A stretch of 64,000 nt of DNA, taken from NCBI RefSeq assembly GCF_014697575.1, contig NZ_JACJSC010000003.1, positions 248,001 to 312,000 of the forward strand, written 5' to 3'. Made by a program: the position numbers and the translations under genes. This document shows, in pieces, positions 35,872 to 43,573 of the stretch. Under the pieces are notes generated by a model that made no database searches, was not told where the DNA came from, and was given only the letters and a program-made list of their open reading frames with translations. Position 1 is the first letter of the stretch. Each line of letters starts with the position of its first letter. This stretch comes from Planktothrix sp. FACHB-1365 (GTDB taxonomy: Bacteria; Cyanobacteriota; Cyanobacteriia; Cyanobacteriales; Microcoleaceae).

Positions 35872-36435
35872 GGGTTTACGGCTTAAAATCGTTGAGCGAG
35901 GGTAGCTCTAGCGTTCTTCCACTTCTCTTGCTTCTCCTGCTCCCTATCTGACATTCTTATTTTCATAGGCTTTTCTCTATGTCAAGTTTATTGAGTATTG
36001 TTTCTTATCAATGTCTGGAATCTAGTGGTTTTTCGTTAACTAAAACAACAGAATCATTGTTTTAGTAGCCGATTTTGCCTCAAATTGCCATTTTTGATAA
36101 CTTTTAATTATTGAAAATATAAATTTTGGTCAAATAAAGTGATGAATGATAAGCTAAACTTGATCACTATATTTAAGAAAAAATAAAAATTTGACACTAA
36201 AAAGTAGTGACATATTGGAAAAAAGCTGTTATCTTTATAGATAAGAACAGTCTTAACACGACTTCTTTATTAATTCGGCTCTAGCCAAAGTCACCTTAAC
36301 CCTAGGGTGATGTTTAATCTAGCTTATTGCCTTTCAGGACAAGCTAGATCCCTTGTGTTCAATGATTTAACTACTACAAAACCTATTTTGTAAGTAGCAA
36401 CCTATTGTTTTAAAGGCAGGTTGTTAGGAGATTTT
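35872..36435 (+). promoter_or_regulatory. cmpA upstream region: candidate LysR site and leader hairpin
   Basis: A long (564 bp) AT-rich region before cmpA. At 36173-36186 there is TTA-N8-TAA (TTA-agaaaaaa-TAA), the form reported for CmpR-type LysR operators, and a TTGACA at about 36191. At 36317-36325/36341-36349 a perfect 9-bp stem (ATCTAGCTT and its complement) encloses a 15-nt loop, some 87 bp before the start codon. Both are suggestive of CO2-responsive control, but in AT-rich DNA the first could be chance. No gene is seen. Confidence 0.45.
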
Positions 36436-37806
36436 ATGTCTCAATTTTCAAACCATTATTCTCGCAGAAAATTTTTAATTACAGCCGGAGTTTCTGCCGC
36501 TAGTACCATCTTTTTAAAAGGATGTTTAGGCAACCCACCCGAACCCACAGCGAATGCAGGAAATTCACCTAGTACAGTTGTTCCTGTGGCAAATATTAGC
36601 CCAGAACAAGCTCCAGAAGTCACAAAAATTAAACTCGGTTTTATTCCCATTGTGGAATCTGCTCCATTAATTATTGCTAAAGAAAAAGGCTTTTTTGCTA
36701 AGTATGGTATGAGTGATGTTGAAGTTTCCAAACAAGCAAACTGGGCTTCAGCACGGGATAACGTTACTATTGGGTCAAATGGAGGTGGAATTGATGGGGG
36801 ACAGTGGCAAATGCCTATGCCCCATTTAATGACAGAAGGCATTATTACCGGGGGCAAAAAAGTTCCTATGTATGTCTTAGCTCAATTAAATACAAATGGC
36901 AATGGTGTCGCAATTGCAAATACCCATTTAGGGAAAGGGATCGGCTTAGATATTAAAAATGCTGCTGAATATATTCGCAGTTTTTCCAGTACCAATGGCC
37001 GTAAATTTAAAGCGGCTCATACCTTCCCCAATGTTAACCAAGATTTTTGGATTCGTTATTGGTTTGCAGCAGGCGGAATAGACCCCGATATTGATATTGA
37101 TTTGATTGCAGTTCCTCCCGCAGAAACGGTTCAGGGAATGCGGAATGGAACGATGGATGCCTTTAGTACAGGCGACCCTTGGCCCTATCGAATTGTTGCT
37201 GATAATATCGGTTATATGGCTTGTATTAGTAATGAAATATGGCCCTATCATCCTGAAGAATATTTAGCCATTCGTGCTGACTGGGTTGATCAAAATCCAA
37301 AGGCAACAAAAGCCCTATTAAAAGGCTTAATGGAAGCCCAACAATGGTGTGATAAACCTGAAAACCGAGCCGAATTAATCACAATTGTTTCCGGGCGGAA
37401 TTATTTTAATATTCCCAAAGATGTGATCACTCCTCCCTATCAAGGAAACTATCAGATGGGAGACGGAAAACCGGCTATTCAAGACTTTAATAAAGGGCCG
37501 TTATATTGGAAAGATCCCATTGGTAATGTTTCCTATCCCTATAAAAGCCATGATTTATGGTTTTTAACTGAAAGCATTCGTTGGGGTTTCCATCAAGGTC
37601 AAATTCAAGATATTGCTCAAGCTAAAGCTCTTGTTGATAAGGTAAACCGCGAAGATATTTGGCGGGAAGCGGCTCAAGAAGCTGGATTTACGGCTGATAT
37701 TCCGACTTCAACTTCAAGAGGAGTTGAAAAATTCTTTGATGGAATTACTTTTGATCCCGCAAATCCTGAAGCTTATCTTCAAAGTTTAACCATCAAAAAA
37801 GTATAG
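36436..37806 (+). CDS. cmpA: Bicarbonate ABC transporter, substrate-binding lipoprotein CmpA
   Basis: A 456-residue periplasmic binding protein of the CmpA/NrtA family. A twin-arginine-like, lipoprotein-type signal ([10 protein letters not shown], then FLKGC with the lipid Cys near 29-30) anchors it outside the inner membrane. The mature domain has [27 protein letters not shown] and [17 protein letters not shown]. The Glu at about 275 in HPEE sits where, from memory of the structures, nitrate-binding NrtA carries Lys (HPEK-type) and CmpA has the calcium-coordinating Glu; this and linkage to cmpR/bicA favour bicarbonate. The ATG at 36436 follows TAGGAG; an earlier in-frame TTG (36421) is rejected. 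Confidence 0.93.
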   Translation: MSQFSNHYSRRKFLITAGVSAASTIFLKGCLGNPPEPTANAGNSPSTVVPVANISPEQAPEVTKIKLGFIPIVESAPLIIAKEKGFFAKYGMSDVEVSKQANWASARDNVTIGSNGGGIDGGQWQMPMPHLMTEGIITGGKKVPMYVLAQLNTNGNGVAIANTHLGKGIGLDIKNAAEYIRSFSSTNGRKFKAAHTFPNVNQDFWIRYWFAAGGIDPDIDIDLIAVPPAETVQGMRNGTMDAFSTGDPWPYRIVADNIGYMACISNEIWPYHPEEYLAIRADWVDQNPKATKALLKGLMEAQQWCDKPENRAELITIVSGRNYFNIPKDVITPPYQGNYQMGDGKPAIQDFNKGPLYWKDPIGNVSYPYKSHDLWFLTESIRWGFHQGQIQDIAQAKALVDKVNREDIWREAAQEAGFTADIPTSTSRGVEKFFDGITFDPANPEAYLQSLTIKKV

Positions 37807-37925
37807 TGATCACTTTAGAATTAAGAATAAAGCTATAGGAATTATAGATAATTCTTAATTCTTAAAAAGTAAATCCTCCCCATTCTTATTGTAAACCGAA
37901 AAAACTTTCAAGGAGTTGTAACAAA

Positions 37926-38774
37926 ATGACAAGCGTAGCCAAAAGAAGATCAAATGGAAATAGCTTTGCTGATAACCTCGGTGAATTTTGGAAAAAGAAC
38001 TCACAAAATATTATTCTTCCCTTAATAGGAACCCTGGGTTTTTTAATAGTTTGGCAACTTTTATCTCTATCAGGAATTACCCGTTTACCAGGGCCATTAA
38101 GTGTAATTACCAATGAACAAACCCGCATTTTATTAATGTATCCCTTCTATGACCGAGGGGGTTTAGATAAAGGCTTATTTTGGCAAACCTTAGCCAGTTT
38201 AGGACGGGTAGCTCAAGGCTATTCAATTGCTGCCATTGTTGGAATTAGCGTGGGAATTTTAGTCGGAACAAACCCAATTTTAGATAAAGCCTTAGATCCC
38301 TTATTTCAATTCTTACGAATGGTTGCACCTTTAGCCTGGGTTCCTATTGCCTTAGTTGCCTTTCAACAAAACCAACCCGCCGCGATTTTCGTGATTTTTA
38401 TTACTTCCGTTTGGCCGATTTTAATCAATACCAAAGAAGGCGTTAAACAAATTCCTGATGATTACAATAACGTTGCTCGTGTGTTGCAGTTATCTCGCAA
38501 AGAATATTACTTAAATATTCTGTTTCCTTCTGCCTTACCTTACATTTTTACGGGATTAAGAATTGCCGTTGGTTTAGCTTGGTTAGCGATTATTGCAGCC
38601 GAAATCGTGATGTCCGGTATCGTCGGAATTGGTTTCTTTATCTGGGATGCTTACCAACAAAACTATATCAGTGACATTCTTTTAGCCGTCGTTTATATCG
38701 GTGCAGTCGGTTTAATTTTAGACCGAGGTATTGGTTACATTCAACAATTAATTGTTCCCGGTGAAAGAAAGTAA
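37926..38774 (+). CDS. cmpB: Bicarbonate ABC transporter, permease CmpB
   Basis: A 282-residue inner-membrane permease with about six spans and the binding-protein-dependent transport EAA-type loop (PDDYNNVARVLQLSRKEYYLNILFPSALPYIFTGLRIAVGLAWLAIIAAE), which docks the ATPase subunits. The closest relatives are CmpB and NrtB; gene order decides for CmpB. An AGGAG site precedes the ATG. The gap to cmpA is 119 bp without an obvious terminator. Confidence 0.92.
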   Translation: MTSVAKRRSNGNSFADNLGEFWKKNSQNIILPLIGTLGFLIVWQLLSLSGITRLPGPLSVITNEQTRILLMYPFYDRGGLDKGLFWQTLASLGRVAQGYSIAAIVGISVGILVGTNPILDKALDPLFQFLRMVAPLAWVPIALVAFQQNQPAAIFVIFITSVWPILINTKEGVKQIPDDYNNVARVLQLSRKEYYLNILFPSALPYIFTGLRIAVGLAWLAIIAAEIVMSGIVGIGFFIWDAYQQNYISDILLAVVYIGAVGLILDRGIGYIQQLIVPGERK

Positions 38775-38782
38775 ACCCGTAG

Positions 38783-38807
38783 GGTGCGTAAGCGCAGCGC
38801 ACGCACC
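38783..38807. repeat. GGTGCGT hairpin between cmpB and cmpC
   Basis: GGTGCGT (38783-38789) pairs with ACGCACC (38801-38807) around a GCGC-rich loop. It is a GC-rich hairpin inside the operon, of the GGTGCGTAAGCGCAGCGC repeat type, and could stabilise the upstream mRNA segment or attenuate downstream expression. Confidence 0.65.
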
Positions 38808-38843
38808 GCAACATCCCCAAATCATTACTAAGGAGTTAAAATC

Positions 38844-40850
38844 ATGGCAAAACCATTAATTGAAGTTGAACAAATTGATAAAGTCTTTCCTTTAGCCGGA
38901 GGCGGTCAATATATAGCCCTCAAAGGCATTGATTTACAAATCAAAAAAGGTGAATTTGTTTCCTTAATTGGACACTCAGGCTGCGGAAAATCCACCTTAT
39001 TAAATATGGTAGCCGGGTTAGATTTACCCTCAGAAGGAATTGTCACCATTGAAGGTCAAAAAATTACCAAACCAGGGCCCGACCGGATGGTAGTGTTTCA
39101 AAACTATTCCTTATTACCCTGGCGAACAGTTCGAGAAAATATTGCTTTAGCGGTTGATTCTGTCATGAAAGGATTACCGTTAGGAGAACGAAAAACGATC
39201 ATTGAAAGTCATATTGATTTAGTCGGTTTACGCCATGCCGTCGATAAATATCCCGCCCAATTATCTGGGGGAATGAAACAACGAGTTGCTATCGCTCGTG
39301 CCCTAGCCTTACGCCCGAAATTACTTTTATTAGATGAACCCTTTGGAGCCTTAGATGCCTTAACACGGGGAAATCTTCAAGAACAATTAATGAAGATTTG
39401 CCAAGATAATCAAATTAGTGCCTTAATGGTGACACACGATGTCGATGAGGCGGTTTTATTATCCGACCGAATTGTGATGTTAACCAACGGCCCCGAATCA
39501 CAAATTGGGCAAATTTTAGAAGTAGATATTCCTCGCCCCCGTCAACGGATGCAAGTTGTAGAACACCCCAGTTACTATCGCTTGCGGAGTGAAATGATTT
39601 ATTTCCTCAACCAACAAAAACTCATCAAAAAAATGCGGGCGAAAAAGAATAAAATTTTATCCCGTCATGGCTTAGAAAAAATTAATTTAGAATTGGGTTT
39701 TGTTCCCCTCACCGCCTGTGCCCCCCTGGCCGTTGCTAAAGAACTGGGATTTTTTGAAAAACACGGCCTCGATGAAGTCCATCTGGTGCGGGAAAGCAGT
39801 TGGCGGGGCATTAGCGATGGCATTGCAGGAGGCTATTTAGACGCGGCTCAGATGCCCTCTGGGATGCCTTTGTGGATGACCTTGGGGGGGGATGACACCA
39901 AACCCGTAACGGTGATTACATCCCTCACCATGACCCGCAACGGCAACGCCATTACCCTCGCCCGTCGCTTCTATGACCAAGGAATTTACAGCCTAGCTGA
40001 CTTCAAACGGATGTTGCTGTCTTACCCAGAACAACAGCATCGTATGGGCGTTGTCCATCCCAGTTCCATGCACAACCTGTTACTCCGCTATTGGTTAGCA
40101 TCGGGGGGTATTGACCCTGACCATGATGTCGAACTGTTGACCATTCCGCCCGCCCAAATGGTGGTGGACTTGCAAGCTGGCACTATTGATGGGTTCTGTG
40201 TTGGGGAACCTTGGAACCTGCGGGCGATGATGGAGGACGTCGGGTTTACCGTGGCGACGGACTTAGAAATTTGGCCAGGACACCCTGGAAAAGTCTTAGG
40301 GGTGCGGGAAGACTGGGCCGCAGCTTACCCCAATACCCATATTGCCTTGGTGAAATCACTATTAGAGGCGTCCGCCTATTGTGCTGACCCCGAAAATGCC
40401 GATGAAATTCGCCAAATTTTAGCCCAACGGACGTATCTGGGAACTCGCGCCGAATATATTCAATTAGCTGACCCCAATGATACCGCGTGCAATTTGGATC
40501 AACCGATGCGTCAATATGCCCATCATCAATTTTTCGGCGAAGGCGTCAACCGTCCCAGCCGCACCGAACAATTGTGGCATATTGTTCAAATGGCCCGTTG
40601 GGGACATACTCCTTTCCCCCGCAACTGGGTGGAAATTTTAGAACGCTTATGTGCAGTGGGCGCTTTTAGTACCGCCGCCCGTGAATTAGGACTTTCTGAA
40701 ATTAGTTATAGTCGGGGCGCTATTCAATTATTTGATGGCACAAAATTTGATACTGAAGATCCCATTGGTTATCTCAATAGTTTGAAAATTAAACGGGATT
40801 TTACGGTGACAGAAGTTGTTTTAGATTATCCCCGAATTAAAGTGGCTTGA
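38844..40850 (+). CDS. cmpC: Bicarbonate ABC transporter, ATPase-binding protein fusion CmpC
   Basis: A 668-residue fusion. Residues about 1-255 are an ABC ATPase (Walker A GHSGCGKSTLLN, Q-loop QNYSLLPWRT, signature LSGGMKQRVAIARAL, Walker B LLLLDEPFGALD, H-loop THDVDEA). Residues about 280-668 form a CmpA/NrtA-like solute-binding domain (LGFVPLTACAPLAVAKELGFFEKHG, EIWPGHPGKVLGVREDW), but cytoplasmic, thought in NrtC to sense substrate or regulatory signals. The residue matching Glu275 of CmpA is Lys here (HPGK), so the domain need not bind the same ligand. An AAGGAG site precedes the ATG. Confidence 0.93.
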   Translation: MAKPLIEVEQIDKVFPLAGGGQYIALKGIDLQIKKGEFVSLIGHSGCGKSTLLNMVAGLDLPSEGIVTIEGQKITKPGPDRMVVFQNYSLLPWRTVRENIALAVDSVMKGLPLGERKTIIESHIDLVGLRHAVDKYPAQLSGGMKQRVAIARALALRPKLLLLDEPFGALDALTRGNLQEQLMKICQDNQISALMVTHDVDEAVLLSDRIVMLTNGPESQIGQILEVDIPRPRQRMQVVEHPSYYRLRSEMIYFLNQQKLIKKMRAKKNKILSRHGLEKINLELGFVPLTACAPLAVAKELGFFEKHGLDEVHLVRESSWRGISDGIAGGYLDAAQMPSGMPLWMTLGGDDTKPVTVITSLTMTRNGNAITLARRFYDQGIYSLADFKRMLLSYPEQQHRMGVVHPSSMHNLLLRYWLASGGIDPDHDVELLTIPPAQMVVDLQAGTIDGFCVGEPWNLRAMMEDVGFTVATDLEIWPGHPGKVLGVREDWAAAYPNTHIALVKSLLEASAYCADPENADEIRQILAQRTYLGTRAEYIQLADPNDTACNLDQPMRQYAHHQFFGEGVNRPSRTEQLWHIVQMARWGHTPFPRNWVEILERLCAVGAFSTAARELGLSEISYSRGAIQLFDGTKFDTEDPIGYLNSLKIKRDFTVTEVVLDYPRIKVA

Positions 40851-41111
40851 CTTCAGAAACCGGGTTTCTCCCTTGATTTTTGAGTTCTTCAGAAACCGGG
40901 TTTCTCCCTTGATTTTTGCTAATAAGTAAAAATTTTTGCTAATATGAAATCCCTTAATATTTGCTACATATTCCCCTGTAGAGACGTTGCATGCAACGTC
41001 TCTACAGGGGGGGTGGGAGAAGAATCTGTAGCATCTATAACTAGATTTCATATAAGAAACCCGGTTTCTATATCTTTAAATTGTGAAATTTAAAATTCAG
41101 GAAAAATAACC
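40851..41111. repeat. Repeat nest between cmpC and cmpD
   Basis: This 261-bp gap contains two 36-bp direct repeats carrying AGAAACCGGGTTTCT (40855-40869 and 40891-40905), and a nested inverted element (40942-41054) with ATATGAAATC/GATTTCATAT ends, inner TGCTACA/TGTAGCA, and a 38-bp perfect palindrome (40973-41010). A third AGAAACCCGGTTTCT follows at 41056-41070. No gene is seen. Confidence 0.88.
40942..41054. mobile_element. 113-bp MITE-like nested inverted-repeat element
   Basis: Terminal ATATGAAATC (40942-40951) and GATTTCATAT (41045-41054), inner TGCTACA (40962-40968) and TGTAGCA (41027-41033), and a 38-bp perfect palindrome in the middle (arms CCCCTGTAGAGACGTTGCA). The right end of the element at 22428-22500 has the same TGTAGC and GGGAATTTCATAT. 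No transposase is encoded. Confidence 0.7.
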
Positions 41112-41966
41112 ATGACTACTGCTAAAAGTTCTGTGTCTACCTTTGGTCAAAAATTTACTAAAAAATCCCTGGGGAAAACTCAGCCTTATTTAGTGTTTGA
41201 TCACGTTTCTAAAGTTTATCCGACTGCTAAAGGGCCGTACACGGTTTTAAAAGATGTTAATCTCACGATAAATGAAGGGGAATTTATTTGCGTGATCGGA
41301 CATTCCGGGTGCGGAAAGTCTACTTTATTAAATATGGTTTCCGGGTTTAATACTCCTTCAGATGGTAAGGTGACATTACGCTCAAAACCGATTTTAAAAC
41401 CTGGGCCAGACCGCATGGTGGTGTTTCAAAACTATGCCTTATTACCTTGGCGGACGGTCTTTGAAAATGTTTATTTAGCCGTTAATGCGGTTCATCCCAA
41501 TAAATCAGAAGTTGAAAAAAATGCCATTGTTCGAGATCATTTAGCGATGGTAGGATTATCAGAAGCCGCCGAGAAAAAACCGCCTCAAATTTCAGGGGGG
41601 ATGAAACAACGGGCGGCGATCGCACGGGCTTTAGCTATTCGTCCTGAAGTGTTAATTTTAGATGAACCTTTTGGGGCGTTGGATGCAATTACTAAAGAAG
41701 AATTGCAGGAAGAATTGTTAAAAATTTGGAATGATCATCGCTGTACAGTATTGATGATTACCCATGATATTGATGAGGCATTATTCTTAGCAGATCGGTT
41801 AGTGATGATGACAAATGGCCCCTCGGCAACTATTGGAGAAATCTTAGAAATTCCCTTTGAACGTCCCCGCGATCGCACTCAAATTATGGAAGATCCCGAA
41901 TATTATAACCTCAGAAATTATGCCCTAGATTTCCTTTATCGTCGCTTTGCCCATGATGATGAATAA
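41112..41966 (+). CDS. cmpD: Bicarbonate ABC transporter, ATPase CmpD
   Basis: A 284-residue ABC ATPase with Walker A GHSGCGKSTLLN, Q-loop QNYALLPWRT, signature ISGGMKQRAAIARAL (Ile replacing the usual Leu), Walker B VLILDEPFGALD and H-loop THDIDEALFLADR. It lacks the C-terminal binding-like domain of CmpC and pairs with it in the transporter. It follows cmpC at 261 bp because repeats fill the gap. The first ~25 residues are an unstructured N-terminal extension. Confidence 0.92.
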   Translation: MTTAKSSVSTFGQKFTKKSLGKTQPYLVFDHVSKVYPTAKGPYTVLKDVNLTINEGEFICVIGHSGCGKSTLLNMVSGFNTPSDGKVTLRSKPILKPGPDRMVVFQNYALLPWRTVFENVYLAVNAVHPNKSEVEKNAIVRDHLAMVGLSEAAEKKPPQISGGMKQRAAIARALAIRPEVLILDEPFGALDAITKEELQEELLKIWNDHRCTVLMITHDIDEALFLADRLVMMTNGPSATIGEILEIPFERPRDRTQIMEDPEYYNLRNYALDFLYRRFAHDDE

Positions 41967-41986
41967 ATAATTTTTGACTACACCCT

Positions 41987-42019
41987 AAAACCCTAGTTTC
42001 TTCAAGAAACCGGGGTTTT
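41987..42019 (+). terminator. Hairpin after cmpD
   Basis: AAAACCC and GTTTCTT pair with AGAAAC and GGGTTTT with small bulges; the T-run forms the outer arm. It lies about 20 bp after the cmpD stop and belongs to the AGAAACC(G)GGTTT repeat class. It probably ends the cmp operon. Confidence 0.55.
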
Positions 42020-42043
42020 AATCTTAGAAGGATTTAAAGCAGT

Positions 42044-42066
42044 TAAGGGCGAGAAAACCTCGCCCT
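42044..42066. repeat. Second copy of the AAGGGCGAG palindrome
   Basis: AAGGGCGAG, aaaa, CTCGCCCTA: the same short palindrome as at 22375-22403, in the convergent gap between cmpD and cmpR. Confidence 0.8.
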
Positions 42067-42122
42067 ACAGGGGATATTTAGATGAATTAAAATGTCATTT
42101 CCTTTCCGCACCCTAACCGATT

Positions 42123-43091
42123 TCATCCCATTTTAACTAAATCTACCTGATGATTTCCGAGCAACGTTCCACTCTGTAAAGCCAGGGTTCCTAATAGGGG
42201 AACATGATTACTATTTTCTAATAAAAATTTTAAGAAAGTTTCTGCAATAATAGACAGTTGTTTCCCTTCTAAATGAGTCACATACCACCGCAGATGAATC
42301 GGAAAATGTTGTACATCTAAAATAGTCAGTTCCCCCATTAACTGTTCTGCAATTAAGGTATGTTGAGATAAAACCGAAAGCCCTAAACCTCCAGCGATCG
42401 CTTGTTTAATTGCTTCATTACTCCCTAATTCTAAACGAACTTTCACCCCAACTTTATACCGTTCAAATAGCTTTTGAACCGATTGTCGTGTTCCTGAACC
42501 TTGTTCTCGCATAATAAAGGGTTCTCCCGCTAAAGATTTAATCGGAATATTTTTTTCTCCTGCTAAAGGATGATCTTGTCGGGATACAACCACTAAGGGA
42601 TTATCTAAAAACGGTTGACTGGATAATGCTAAATCTTCAGGAGGTTGACTCAGGATATACAAATCATCTTGATTGTCTTGCATTCGTTGAATTAATGTGG
42701 CATGATTAGTCACCTGTAAAGCAATATCAATCCCTGGATATTGTTGACAAAAATGCCCTAACACTCTGGGAACAAAATATTTAGCCGTTGAAACAACTCC
42801 TAACCGCAACCGTCCCTGTTTTGTGCCTTTTAAAGCCGCAACTTGCATTTCTAAATTATCCAACTGTTCAAAAATATTCTGACAAGTAGATAGCAACGCT
42901 TCTCCGGCTTCAGTCAGATACAGTTGCTTGCCAATTTGTTCAAATAATGGTAAACCAATGGTTTGAGTCAGTTGTTTAACTTGAGTTGAAACCGTTGGTT
43001 GTGTAATCATCAATTCCTCGGCGGCTTTCGTAAAGCTACTATGACGCGCCACCGCCTCGAATACTTTTAATTGATGTAAAGTTGCCTGCAT
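42123..43091 (-). CDS. cmpR: LysR-type regulator, CmpR-like activator of inorganic-carbon uptake
   Basis: A 322-residue LysR-type regulator. The N-terminal helix-turn-helix (LHQLKVFEAVARHSSFTKAAEELMITQPTVSTQVKQL) is followed by a long linker helix and a two-lobe effector domain (FIMREQGSGTRQSV, ELGSNEAIKQAIAGGLGLSVLS). The sequence closely follows remembered Synechocystis CmpR/NdhR-type proteins, including GRLRLGVVSTAKYFVPRVLG and the CQQYPGIDIALQVTNH segment. CmpR activates cmpABCD and bicA under low CO2 upon binding RuBP or 2-phosphoglycolate. It is convergent with cmpD and divergent from bicA. The ATG at 43091 follows an AGGAGGG; a TTG one codon upstream has better spacing and may be the true start. 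Confidence 0.92.
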   Translation of the reverse strand: MQATLHQLKVFEAVARHSSFTKAAEELMITQPTVSTQVKQLTQTIGLPLFEQIGKQLYLTEAGEALLSTCQNIFEQLDNLEMQVAALKGTKQGRLRLGVVSTAKYFVPRVLGHFCQQYPGIDIALQVTNHATLIQRMQDNQDDLYILSQPPEDLALSSQPFLDNPLVVVSRQDHPLAGEKNIPIKSLAGEPFIMREQGSGTRQSVQKLFERYKVGVKVRLELGSNEAIKQAIAGGLGLSVLSQHTLIAEQLMGELTILDVQHFPIHLRWYVTHLEGKQLSIIAETFLKFLLENSNHVPLLGTLALQSGTLLGNHQVDLVKMG

Positions 43092-43573
43092 CAAGAGTCT
43101 ATCCCTCCTTGAGTCATTATGGTTATGAAATCAAAAGCTGTCCAAGGTTCCTGCTGTTTTTATTATAGATATAAATCAATAAATTTATCGTTTTGTATAA
43201 ACCAAAAACTATATAAGTAAAAGTTATCTACACTTGTTGAGGGTCGAAATTCTCGAAAATCTTTACACCATCAGGATTTTGAGGAAATTGAACTTAAATC
43301 GATTAGATGAATTCCTTGATAGATTATAACTGATTCACCCTGACCTAAGTTGTTTTTTTATTCAATACTTTTAGCCCTAACCCGTTAAAGTTCCGATTCC
43401 GTCAAGTTGCTTCTGGTTGGGCTTCCTGGCTATTCCAGATTTCAGGATAAAAATTTTTCAATGAGAGCTTGCGATCGCTGTTGGGATAATGATAAGCTTC
43501 ACGATAGATAAAAATCAATAGTCCGTGTTTTAACAATAGTCAAAAAACAATAACAGGAGCCTAACATTTCTCT
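43092..43573. promoter_or_regulatory. cmpR-bicA divergent regulatory region
   Basis: 482 bp separate the divergently transcribed regulator and its probable target bicA, the usual layout for a LysR protein that controls its neighbour. A perfect palindrome ATAAATTTAT (43179-43188) within AT-rich DNA and a HIP1 octamer (about 43471) are the only obvious motifs. No further gene is seen. Confidence 0.45.

Noticed and set aside
36436-41966. Assignment of the ABC operon as nitrate transport (nrtABCD)
   Set aside because: CmpA carries HPEE at the discriminating position, the regulator is CmpR-like, bicA is adjacent and no nitrate reductase or nirA gene is in the window.
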